A DNA stretch of 6,116 nt from Hydrogenothermaceae bacterium (GCA_026984415.1 JALSSE010000464.1:1-6116), one strand, 5' to 3'. Positions 1 through 6,027 are shown, counted from the stretch's first letter. The notes: generated by a model not told the origin, from the sequence alone. Program-made: numbers and translations.

Positions 1-1136
1 TTGTCGCTGCGTTTGTATCCTTTTTGGGTGATCTTTGAGAGAAAGGAGTAAACAGGATTTTCCGCACTAAATGGGTCTTCTTCATAGGAATAGGTAAAAT
101 CAAGGGAGCGAACAAGACCGTCATAGCCATCTTTCCCCGGAAGGTGGTGAAACATCAGGATGCGCTGACAAAGACGATAGGTTCGCACCTCAAAACCGGG
201 CTTGTAGGTGGAGAAGGGATCAGGTCTTACCGGCCAGGGCTTATCTTCTTCTGGTTTCGGGAACCTTTCTTCATGCTCCCCATAATCAAAGACAATCTCA
301 AACATCCAGCCGGCATTTTCAATCTGCTCCCAGGTCAGAAATGCTGGTCTTCTTCCTTCTGCATCAAACAGAAGTGTTCTGTTACCGTACTTTATCCGCT
401 TGATGTAACTGTTTGCTGATCTGCCTTTTTCTGTGCGGTTTCTTTCGTGAAGAAGATGGGTATTTACACCGTCTGAATCTTCGGGCTTGTATTCATAGAT
501 TATGGCATTACCCCTGTCATCCCTTGTCTCTGAAATGAGCCAGGAAAAGATGCGATTAGGGTCTTCCGGGTCTGCAATACGGGAGTTTTCATCCCTTCCA
601 TAAATTGTGAGGATGTTGTCCTTTGATATAGACCGCCAGTGAATATCTCCGTCAGATGTACGCGTCCAGCGCTCAATGCGGGCGAAAAGACCTTCAATGC
701 GGGGACGGTAACGGCGAATGGTATACTCGACTCCGTTAACGGTTCTGATTTCTTCCCAGATCTTGCCATCCTCATCCAGAACAGGTACAAGGTCTTCGGC
801 TCCTGAGAGGATGAATACATCCAATTCGTTCACGTTGTCATAACGAGGCAGCCCTTTATCGGTTTTGCGGGTGATTGAGGGCAGAGAAAGGCTCCAGCCT
901 AAACCAAAAGGACCATTTCCAGAGCCTGAATTATAGCTTAATGAGAGCTGTGGAGTAAATTCTGAGCGGGCAGGGCTTACTGGTATAGGAATAGAAAATG
1001 AGCCCGTACCTGTGACGGGATTAACAGAGAACTTTTCATCAATGCCCCGGATCGCTCCTCCACCTTTAGGAAGAGAGATGGAAGGAGTAGAACTTATCTT
1101 TTGCATTATTTTATCTACTTTTTTATGTTGAAACAC
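1..1136 (-). CDS. SpvB/TcaC-type Tc toxin B component (N-terminal part, cut by window edge)
   Basis: N-terminal 378 codons of a large toxin-complex (Tc) B-type protein; no stop is reached before the left edge. Seen: with GTG at 1136 as residue 1, the frame reads SLPKGGGAIRG near 21-31, NPVTGTGS near 39-46, YNSGSGNGPFGLGW at 68-81 and ITRKTDKGLPRY at 88-99, then DVFILSGAEDLVP. These are the hallmark stretches of the SpvB domain (Salmonella SpvB N-terminus, Photorhabdus TcaC/TcdB). Known: in Tc toxins the B protein, with the C protein, forms a hollow RHS/YD-repeat cocoon that encloses the C-terminal toxic part and docks on the TcA pore through a propeller. Inferred: the RHS core and any variable toxin tip lie left of the window. 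An ATG at 1106 is the other possible start but has no ribosome binding site; GTG 1136 does. G+C is visibly higher (about 45-50% by eye) than in neighbouring genes, with CGC, CGG and CTG codons frequent, suggesting horizontal transfer. It lies 75 bases after the propeller gene on the same strand. The family is sure; an actual toxic role is not shown. Confidence 0.93.
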   Translation of the reverse strand, partial: MFQHKKVDKIMQKISSTPSISLPKGGGAIRGIDEKFSVNPVTGTGSFSIPIPVSPARSEFTPQLSLSYNSGSGNGPFGLGWSLSLPSITRKTDKGLPRYDNVNELDVFILSGAEDLVPVLDEDGKIWEEIRTVNGVEYTIRRYRPRIEGLFARIERWTRTSDGDIHWRSISKDNILTIYGRDENSRIADPEDPNRIFSWLISETRDDRGNAIIYEYKPEDSDGVNTHLLHERNRTEKGRSANSYIKRIKYGNRTLLFDAEGRRPAFLTWEQIENAGWMFEIVFDYGEHEERFPKPEEDKPWPVRPDPFSTYKPGFEVRTYRLCQRILMFHHLPGKDGYDGLVRSLDFTYSYEEDPFSAENPVYSFLSKITQKGYKRSD

Positions 1137-1145
1137 AATAAGTCT

Positions 1146-1151
1146 TCCTCC
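1146..1151 (-). promoter_or_regulatory. Ribosome binding site deciding a GTG start for the SpvB-type gene
   Basis: On the minus strand GGAGGA lies 9 bases before GTG at 1136-1134, which is in frame with the conserved SpvB domain. The ATG ten codons later (1106-1104) is preceded only by A/T-rich sequence with no purine-rich site. This favours the GTG start and adds the peptide MFQHKKVDKI. An in-frame TAA upstream of the GTG limits further extension. Confidence 0.65.
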
Positions 1152-1199
1152 TACAGAAATAAATTCTTCTGAGAAAGTTTATTTTTTTACGTTTGTATG

Positions 1200-1206
1200 C
1201 CTCCTT
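1200..1206 (-). promoter_or_regulatory. Orphan Shine-Dalgarno sequence without a start codon
   Basis: A perfect AAGGAGG on the minus strand sits five bases after the TAA stop (1214-1212) of the propeller gene, where a coupled downstream gene would be expected. No ATG, GTG or TTG follows at usable distance; the next bases are A/T-rich with stops in two frames. It may be the leftover of a lost gene start, or chance. Confidence 0.4.
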
Positions 1207-1211
1207 AAAAC

Positions 1212-3326
1212 TTATTTTGAATGAAATGGTAGTTTAGGAATTGTTTTTATATTTTTTAGATTTTCAATGTTTTTCATAATAAGGTTCATTTTTAAAGGTT
1301 TTCCATTTTTATCAAATATTAATGGGTTTAAAAATGGTCTTACATCAATAGGTTTTTTGTAAAAACTTCCTTTTTCTGGGACATAATAGTCTAAGATAAG
1401 ATGTCCATCTTCCTTATCGTAATAAAGAACAGCTCCTACTTTATATTGTTTATCAGGCTTATCACATCCAGGAAATCCACCTTTATATTGAACGCTTATA
1501 CTTGTTGATTCTTCAAAAGAGATTTTATGGGTATATATTCTTGTATTTTGATATTCACCTTTAAAACTCTGTGATATCTTTGTAAGAATTGGTGTAGTTG
1601 TTGTAGATTTAAAACTAATACCAATTTTATGGGTAGTTTTTGACTTTGAGATTGTTACATTTCCATTTTTTTGTGCAAAAAACCCACCAGCAGGAGAACA
1701 TGCTATTGTAATTTTCCACTCTGCTATTTCGTTATCTTTTGAATAATTATATAACTCTCTTTTTGTTTGAGGGTAAGATGCTACAAAACCATTAACGTGT
1801 TTATTAGATTTATAAATTCCAAGGGTTTTAGTATTTAAAGATACAGGTACAGAAACTAAAACGTACTGTTGTTTACCGTTCTTTTTAGCTAAGTAAGATG
1901 GAGTAATTATTGGATATTCATAAAGATTATAAGTTGATGTTAATGCAAAAACTTTATCTTCATAAGCATCAGCTATCATATTTTGACCTATTGTTATTTC
2001 CAGACTTTCTCCTTTTGTTTTTTCAGAATAAGTACTCAACTGATTATTAATAGACATTTCAGCCCCTGAAACTTTTAAGTCTCCTGCTGATAGGGATAAA
2101 GAGGTTGAAAATGTTGCACTACTGATAGCTGTTACAGTTTGCTCTGTTACTTGGCTTGACTGATTTTCATAAGAAGCGTAAAACTTTCCTAACGAAGAAC
2201 TGTTATCAGGCTCACCAAATAAAGACCTCTCTTTTGGAGGCTCATTAAGTACAGCAATAATCTGATTTTCTATAGTTAGAGGAACTGGGCCTGTTGGTTT
2301 CCCAACAACAACAGAATCCCCATCAATATCAACAAGTGCAATTCTGTCATATTTTTCAATTTTTGCATCTATTTGAGCTAAATGTCTTCCTTCCATATCA
2401 TATATATGTATTTTTCCATCCCCCATAATTTTATGGCTGCTAGATACAAATGGGGGAGAGGCTACGACAATTTCCGCCTTTCCATCTAAATTAACATCAC
2501 CAACAGCAACGTGGGTGTACTTATTATAGAGTATGTTTATAGGGTCATATTTATTTTCTCCATCAAGGTTTAAAAATCTTACTTTACCATTGACATTAAA
2601 GAATACAATTTCATCTATTCCATCTCCATCAACATCACCAGCCCCTACATCGTCTTCCCTATCAAAAGTTCCTTCAGCCTTAATCGTTGCAATCTCTTTA
2701 AGTTTTCTATTTTCATATTTAAATACTCTAATACTATCATCTGAAGCATCTCCAAGTATTATCTCATCATAACCATCCCCATCAACATCACCAGCAGATA
2801 TTCTGTCATACCTTTCATATTTGACATTTACACTTGCAACTAACCTACCGCCGCCTGTATAAACTTCAAGTGTATCTCTTTTTGCACTTCCAATTATTAT
2901 TTCATCGTATTTTCCCCTATCTGGATACACATTTCCTACTATTAAATCATCGTATCCTTCAAACCTAACGTAAAAAGCCCTTATAATATGAAAAGTTCGT
3001 GGAGAAATTATTGCAATTTTTCCTCTCATTGATTTTGGACCTCTATCTTTCCCAAAACCAACTACAATTTCTTCCCTGTAATTTCCAATTACATTTCCTC
3101 CACCAACCTCATCGTGTCTGTCATATTCAGGTCTAATTTTCGCCGAAACTCCTCTGTATAATCTTCTGTTTTTATAATCAAATACAGAGAGAGTATCTGC
3201 TGAAGCATCTCCCAAAACTACTTCTAAATTTGAAACCAGAGTCCTGTTAATCAACGGGTCATTTCCTGCAAAAGATAAATTTAAAAATCCAAAGAAAATC
3301 ACTGCTAAAAATATAACTTTTTTCAT
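1212..3326 (-). CDS. Exported FG-GAP/VCBS beta-propeller protein with Ser/Thr-rich C-terminal half
   Basis: 704-aa exported protein of unknown function. The start at ATG 3326 is chosen because AAGGAGG lies 6 bases upstream and the next residues form a signal peptide (MKKVIFLAVIFFGFLNLSFA, likely cut after residue 20). A longer open frame reaching back to 3458 overlaps the upstream gene and has no such signal. Residues about 33-345 are six repeats of the FG-GAP/VCBS type, a beta-propeller. Blade cores lie near 72-90, 125-146, 173-192, 224-243, 271-289 and 327-343. Calcium-loop motifs are DVDGDGYDE (180-188), DVDGDGIDE (231-239), DVNLDGKAE (277-285) and the shortened DIDGD (333-337). After a Pro-containing linker (344-370) comes a half (about 380-660) rich in Ser/Thr and alternating hydrophobic residues, notably 391-435 and 555-615, suggesting long amphipathic beta-strands. 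The mature protein has only two Cys (543, 621), a possible disulfide. The C-terminal tail is Lys/Asn/Ile-rich. It lies 25 bases after the Cys-rich gene and 75 before the SpvB-type gene. Propeller and export are solid; the fold of the second half is unrecognised, and an aerolysin-like or adhesin role would be a guess. Confidence 0.9.
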   Translation of the reverse strand: MKKVIFLAVIFFGFLNLSFAGNDPLINRTLVSNLEVVLGDASADTLSVFDYKNRRLYRGVSAKIRPEYDRHDEVGGGNVIGNYREEIVVGFGKDRGPKSMRGKIAIISPRTFHIIRAFYVRFEGYDDLIVGNVYPDRGKYDEIIIGSAKRDTLEVYTGGGRLVASVNVKYERYDRISAGDVDGDGYDEIILGDASDDSIRVFKYENRKLKEIATIKAEGTFDREDDVGAGDVDGDGIDEIVFFNVNGKVRFLNLDGENKYDPINILYNKYTHVAVGDVNLDGKAEIVVASPPFVSSSHKIMGDGKIHIYDMEGRHLAQIDAKIEKYDRIALVDIDGDSVVVGKPTGPVPLTIENQIIAVLNEPPKERSLFGEPDNSSSLGKFYASYENQSSQVTEQTVTAISSATFSTSLSLSAGDLKVSGAEMSINNQLSTYSEKTKGESLEITIGQNMIADAYEDKVFALTSTYNLYEYPIITPSYLAKKNGKQQYVLVSVPVSLNTKTLGIYKSNKHVNGFVASYPQTKRELYNYSKDNEIAEWKITIACSPAGGFFAQKNGNVTISKSKTTHKIGISFKSTTTTPILTKISQSFKGEYQNTRIYTHKISFEESTSISVQYKGGFPGCDKPDKQYKVGAVLYYDKEDGHLILDYYVPEKGSFYKKPIDVRPFLNPLIFDKNGKPLKMNLIMKNIENLKNIKTIPKLPFHSK

Positions 3327-3332
3327 GAAACC

Positions 3333-3339
3333 CCTCCTT
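3333..3339 (-). promoter_or_regulatory. Ribosome binding site fixing the propeller gene start
   Basis: AAGGAGG on the minus strand, 6 bases before ATG 3326, lies in the 25-base gap after the stop of the preceding gene (TAG at 3354-3352). It fixes the start at the signal peptide and rules out the longer in-frame extension. Confidence 0.85.
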
Positions 3340-3351
3340 TTTAAGTTTAAC

Positions 3352-4179
3352 CTATCTAAGGTATTCAAAATATCTCCACTCAGATTTGAATCCTTCCCGA
3401 CCATACTTATCAACTGCCCATACGCGCCATCTTCCCGGTTGTGCCCCTGGAAATTCAAAAGTGTAGGTATTTCCCCTTAATGCTTTTTTTATATGGAATA
3501 CTTTTCCAACGTCCCTACACCATTTATTTTCCTTACAGCAGTGAAAGCAATCAATTTCCACTGTATAGCTTCTTGCACCAGGTACAGAAGACCACTTTAA
3601 AGTGACTGTTCTTGGAAAATTACTGAATTTTTCATTATTTTTTGGGTAAATAAGTTTTGGTTTTACCGGTTTTAATGGAATCAAATTTGATATAAATGGT
3701 CTATCACATTTTTTGTCCCATATAATAACCCTGATAAATGGTGTTTTTTTGAGTTCATCTCCACAGATTGGAAACCACAGATTTTGAAGGTCTGATGCTT
3801 TTTTTAAATTACAGATAACATAAAGTTCTTTCCTCCGTTGGTTCCAAATATGAACCCATGTCCTTGAAGCATTTTCGTCTTTTTCACATAAATTTAAGTC
3901 TGGTGCTGGCTGGAATAATTTATTATGGTAATATCTATAATTAGATATTGACAAATTATAAAATGCTATACTTCCATTAGCATAACCTCCGTTTATTCTA
4001 ACAACAGGTTTAGGAAAAAATCTTGAACAGAGCTTATCCTTTAGCTTTTTTTCAAATTTAAAATCTGGTTTATTTATAAATGTATTTTCAGAAACTCCTT
4101 TATCTGTTATTAACAAAGAAAATATAAAAGCAGTTAGAAGAAATGAAAGATTCAAATAGGATGTTAAAAATTTTTTCAT
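3352..4179 (-). CDS. Exported Cys-rich protein with Fn3-like C-terminal domain
   Basis: 275-aa protein that I do not recognise as a named family. The N-terminus (MKK, then a hydrophobic run about 9-25) is a signal peptide or membrane anchor; no clear Ala-X-Ala cleavage site is visible. Nine cysteines (51, 98, 123, 139, 158, 211, 214, 215, 221) include a tight CxxCC cluster at 211-215 with another Cys at 221, unusual in these otherwise Cys-poor proteins and suited to disulfides outside the cytoplasm or to metal binding. Residues about 172-273 look like a fibronectin-III or similar Ig-like beta-sandwich: PKLIYP, then TVTLKWSSVPGARSYTVEID (191-210), then PGRWRVWAVDKYGREG (248-263). The Cys cluster sits inside this domain, directly after the strand ending EID. 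The middle part (105-165) has WVHIW and IRVIIWDKKCDRP, which may be a second beta domain. The start ATG 4179 has GGGGAGG just upstream. It is the first gene of a run that continues 25 bases later with the propeller protein, so the two are probably co-made and co-exported. Confidence 0.8.
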   Translation of the reverse strand: MKKFLTSYLNLSFLLTAFIFSLLITDKGVSENTFINKPDFKFEKKLKDKLCSRFFPKPVVRINGGYANGSIAFYNLSISNYRYYHNKLFQPAPDLNLCEKDENASRTWVHIWNQRRKELYVICNLKKASDLQNLWFPICGDELKKTPFIRVIIWDKKCDRPFISNLIPLKPVKPKLIYPKNNEKFSNFPRTVTLKWSSVPGARSYTVEIDCFHCCKENKWCRDVGKVFHIKKALRGNTYTFEFPGAQPGRWRVWAVDKYGREGFKSEWRYFEYLR

Positions 4180-4217
4180 ATTACCTCCCCCTCAACCGAG
4201 ATGAAACTTCGGGATAT

Positions 4218-4246
4218 AGTTTAGTCTGAAAGGTTAAAACTTACAA
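4218..4246 (-). promoter_or_regulatory. Candidate sigma-70-type promoter for the Cys-rich/propeller/SpvB operon
   Basis: On the minus strand TTGTAA (4246-4241) and TAAACT (4223-4218) are separated by exactly 17 bases. Each matches four of six consensus bases. The -10 box ends 38 bases before ATG 4179, leaving room for a short leader with the ribosome binding site. In DNA this A/T-rich, similar pairs arise by chance, so the call is tentative. Confidence 0.35.
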
Positions 4247-4256
4247 TCTTCATAAA

Positions 4257-4287
4257 CTTTATGTATTTTTACGTTAAATTTTTATGT
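4257..4287 (-). repeat. Three short ACRTAAA repeats upstream of the candidate promoter
   Basis: Read on the minus strand, ACATAAAAAT (4287-4278), ACGTAAAAAT (4274-4265) and ACATAAAG (4264-4257) follow each other at roughly one-turn spacing (13 and 10 bases). They lie just upstream of the candidate -35 box at 4246-4241. This could be a regulator site or an A-tract UP element; low complexity makes chance a real alternative. Confidence 0.35.
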
Positions 4288-4340
4288 AATTTTATATAGT
4301 TATAAAGTTAGGTTCAGAATATTTCATATTTAGAAAATAA

Positions 4341-4487
4341 TACGAACTAAAACAGAATAAAAGGAAGATTTTATTTAAAAATAATATTTTGAAAATTAAA
4401 GATTTTTTAGTTAAAACAAAAAATCCAGCTGAAATTATAGATTTTATTTCGAGATATTACTGGAAAATATTTTTAGGATTTATTTAG
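4341..4487 (+). pseudogene. Plus-strand gene-like remnant without a usable start
   Basis: An open frame on the plus strand runs from after TAA (4338-4340) to TAG (4485-4487). Its last part reads like real protein: KIKDFLVKTKNPAE followed by IIDFISRYYWKIFLGFI. The only standard start in frame is TTG 4389, with no ribosome binding site at proper distance (AAGGAAG lies about 20 bases upstream). The segment IIDFISRYYWKI resembles LADFLLRYWKI at the start of the neighbouring small membrane protein, which is coded on the opposite strand. The 12-base TACTGGAAAATA is shared in inverted orientation (4458-4469 and 4723-4734). The frame overlaps the 3' end of that gene by 8 bases. It could be a decayed inverted partial copy or a chance frame. 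Confidence 0.3.
4401..4425 (-). terminator. Weak A/T hairpin, possible end of the cdaA operon
   Basis: GATTTTTT (4401-4408) and AAAAAATC (4418-4425) form a perfect 8-bp inverted repeat around a 9-base loop, about 55 bases downstream of the small membrane protein stop on the minus strand. A loose T-rich stretch follows on that strand. With one G-C pair it would be a poor intrinsic terminator, so this is only a candidate. Confidence 0.2.
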
Positions 4488-4758
4488 ATTTTAAATTTTT
4501 TATTACCCTTTCAGTTGCAAACTTGTACCTGATATCCTGTTTTGCTAATTTTTCCATCTCTGCTTTTATCTGTTTTTCAGCTTCCTGTGTTGCCATTTTA
4601 TAACCTAATACATAAGCATTTACTGCTAATATTGCAAAACCTGTAAATTCTACAATTTTTGATAAAACTATATTTGGAATAAATAAAGCTCCTACTGCAA
4701 GTAAAATCCCAATAGGAACAAGTATTTTCCAGTATCTAAGTAAAAAATCAGCTAACAT
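4480..4758 (-). CDS. Small two-helix membrane protein of unknown function
   Basis: 92-aa protein, not recognised. ATG 4758 is chosen because AGGAG lies 5 bases upstream; a GTG two codons earlier (4764) overlaps that site. Two hydrophobic helices are visible, about residues 10-30 (WKILVPIGILLAVGALFIPN) and 36-55 (EFTGFAILAVNAYVLGYKM). A highly charged C-terminal stretch (about 57-92, Lys/Glu-rich) follows, likely a helix and probably cytoplasmic. It starts 58 bases after cdaR in the same direction with no terminator between, so it is probably the last gene of the folP-cdaA-cdaR transcript. A link to c-di-AMP control is possible only by position. Confidence 0.75.
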   Translation of the reverse strand: MLADFLLRYWKILVPIGILLAVGALFIPNIVLSKIVEFTGFAILAVNAYVLGYKMATQEAEKQIKAEMEKLAKQDIRYKFATERVIKNLKSK

Positions 4759-4816
4759 CTGCACTCCTCAATTTTTTATTAATCATAACAAATTTTATAA
4801 CATTAATTCAATGTAT

Positions 4817-5200
4817 TTATTCTTTATTCTTAGCGTAAATAATAACTGTGTCTGGTTTTATTGCAAGTATTTTAAATCCCTTTAACTCTTTCATTGAAAC
4901 GTGGACTGGAAGTATATTTTCCCCTTCCCTTAATCTACTTCCATCAACATAAACGTGTATGTCAGAAATTTTCAAATTATTCAGTAAAACTTTTGACCCT
5001 TCAATTGTTATAGAAACCCTTTCAGGCTGAATTGCCTCTATTTCTATATTTTTAGGGATATTGACAATATCAACATAACTGTAAACCTCTAAACGTGTTT
5101 TTTCCCTTGTAACAACATTAAGCCACAATAAAAATGCAACAATTACAGACAGCAACTTAAACAAAAAGTTTTCAAAAAACAGTTTCTTTAAAAATTTCAT
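4817..5200 (-). CDS. cdaR: YbbR-domain regulator of the diadenylate cyclase, single-domain form
   Basis: 127-aa YbbR-family protein. A short basic N-terminus and one membrane segment (about 12-31, NFLFKLLSVIVAFLLWLNVV) are followed by one extracytoplasmic YbbR domain (about 35-123). The domain holds the typical pattern of a beta-strand with IEIEAIQPERVSITIEGS near 52-69, DIHVYVDGS near 80-88, and KGFKILAIKPDTVII near the end. Known: Bacillus CdaR carries four YbbR repeats and modulates CdaA at the membrane; this version has one repeat, a form also common outside Firmicutes. ATG 5200 overlaps the TGA of cdaA in an ATGA junction, with AAGG 8 bases upstream inside cdaA, so coupled translation is likely. 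The pairing supports a CdaA-CdaR membrane complex; the effect (activation or inhibition) cannot be read from the sequence. Confidence 0.88.
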   Translation of the reverse strand: MKFLKKLFFENFLFKLLSVIVAFLLWLNVVTREKTRLEVYSYVDIVNIPKNIEIEAIQPERVSITIEGSKVLLNNLKISDIHVYVDGSRLREGENILPVHVSMKELKGFKILAIKPDTVIIYAKNKE

Positions 5201-6027
5201 TTCTTTTGCCTTAATTTTTTAAATTTATCTTTTAATTTTTTATAAATGCTTTTTTCTTTATAACCAAGAAGCTCAATCAGTTTTTGCCTTAAAGACAAAG
5301 GGTCTAAATTTCTGTAAAGTTCACCATCAACAGCTATTGAAATCTCTCCCCTTTCTTCTGAAACAACAAGGGCAACTGCATCAGTTTCTTCTGTTATTCC
5401 TATTGCAGCCCTGTGTCTTGTTCCAATGTTTGAAGGAACACCAGGATTTATAGTCAAAGGAAGAAAACAATGGGCAGAAGCTATCTTCTGGTCTTTTATA
5501 ATAACTGCACCATCATGGAGAGGAGTTTGAGGGGTAAATATAGAAATTATTAACTCTAAATTTATATCTGCGTCAACTTTTACACAACCTTCAGTGTAGT
5601 TTTCTAAATTTATGTTCCTTTCAAACACTATTAAAGCCCCAATTTTTCTTTCTGCAAGAAATGTTACTGCCCTGATTATGTCATCAATTGCTTTTTTCTG
5701 GGATGTGTAAAATGCTCCTAAAATTCCACTTTCCCCTAACTTTGCAAGTCCCCTCCTCAGTTCTGGTTGAAAAACAACAATTAAAAGGAAAAATCCTATA
5801 GACCAGAGGTTATTAAAAAGCCATTCTACAGTTTGAAGCTGGAAAACTTTTGCAACCAACCATAATAAAAGGATTAGCAAAATACCAGTTAATATCTGCC
5901 ATCCCCTTGTTCCAGATAAAAATTTAAGAAGTTTGTAAATAATTATTGAAACAATAAGAATATCTAAAATATCAGTAAGTTTTATTGAAGAAATGGTATT
6001 TATTAACCAGTCGATACTTTCAAACAA
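5197..6027 (-). CDS. cdaA: Membrane diadenylate cyclase CdaA (c-di-AMP synthase)
   Basis: Makes cyclic di-AMP from two ATP at the membrane; c-di-AMP usually controls potassium and osmolyte balance and cell-wall stability. Numbered from the TTG at 6051 (284 aa), three membrane helices lie at about 27-45, 52-69 and 76-93. FQPELRRGLAKLGE (94-107) joins them to the DAC domain. That domain has the catalytic DGA (180-182, in PLHDGAVII) and GTRHRAA (210-216, in NIGTRHRAAIGITEETDA), so it should be active. I choose TTG 6027 (276 aa, nearly the usual length of about 273) because AGAGG lies 8 bases upstream; TTG 6051 has no ribosome binding site. No ATG lies in frame near the N-terminus. The chosen start overlaps the end of folP by 8 bases, and the stop overlaps cdaR. 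glmM, a frequent partner after cdaR elsewhere, is absent here. Confidence 0.95.
   Translation of the reverse strand: MFESIDWLINTISSIKLTDILDILIVSIIIYKLLKFLSGTRGWQILTGILLILLLWLVAKVFQLQTVEWLFNNLWSIGFFLLIVVFQPELRRGLAKLGESGILGAFYTSQKKAIDDIIRAVTFLAERKIGALIVFERNINLENYTEGCVKVDADINLELIISIFTPQTPLHDGAVIIKDQKIASAHCFLPLTINPGVPSNIGTRHRAAIGITEETDAVALVVSEERGEISIAVDGELYRNLDPLSLRQKLIELLGYKEKSIYKKLKDKFKKLRQKK

Larger units (their letters stand above)
4180..4479. other. A/T-rich intergenic region between two operons
   Basis: About 300 very A/T-rich bases separate the small membrane protein gene from the Cys-rich gene. They hold a ribosome binding site, a candidate promoter, three short tandem repeats, a weak hairpin and most of a plus-strand gene-like remnant, each listed separately. 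I see no tRNA, rRNA, CRISPR repeat or strong G/C-rich terminator in it. Confidence 0.8.

Noticed and set aside
144..419. 91-codon plus-strand open frame
   Set aside because: It lies antisense to the conserved SpvB-type coding frame and its translation shows no domain or signal; it is a shadow frame.
500..820. 106-codon minus-strand open frame
   Set aside because: It is a shifted frame within the SpvB-type gene, whose true frame carries the conserved motifs through the whole stretch.
2533..2772. 79-codon plus-strand open frame rich in Ser and Pro
   Set aside because: It is the antisense reading of the repeated DxDGDG coding region of the propeller gene.
3327..3458. N-terminal extension of the propeller gene by 44 codons
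   Set aside because: It overlaps the end of the Cys-rich gene, would bury the signal peptide, and the strong ribosome binding site belongs to ATG 3326.
4180..4479. CRISPR array, tRNA or riboswitch in the intergenic region
   Set aside because: The only repeats are short A/T-rich elements; no cloverleaf, no regularly spaced long repeats and no G/C-containing conserved fold are seen.
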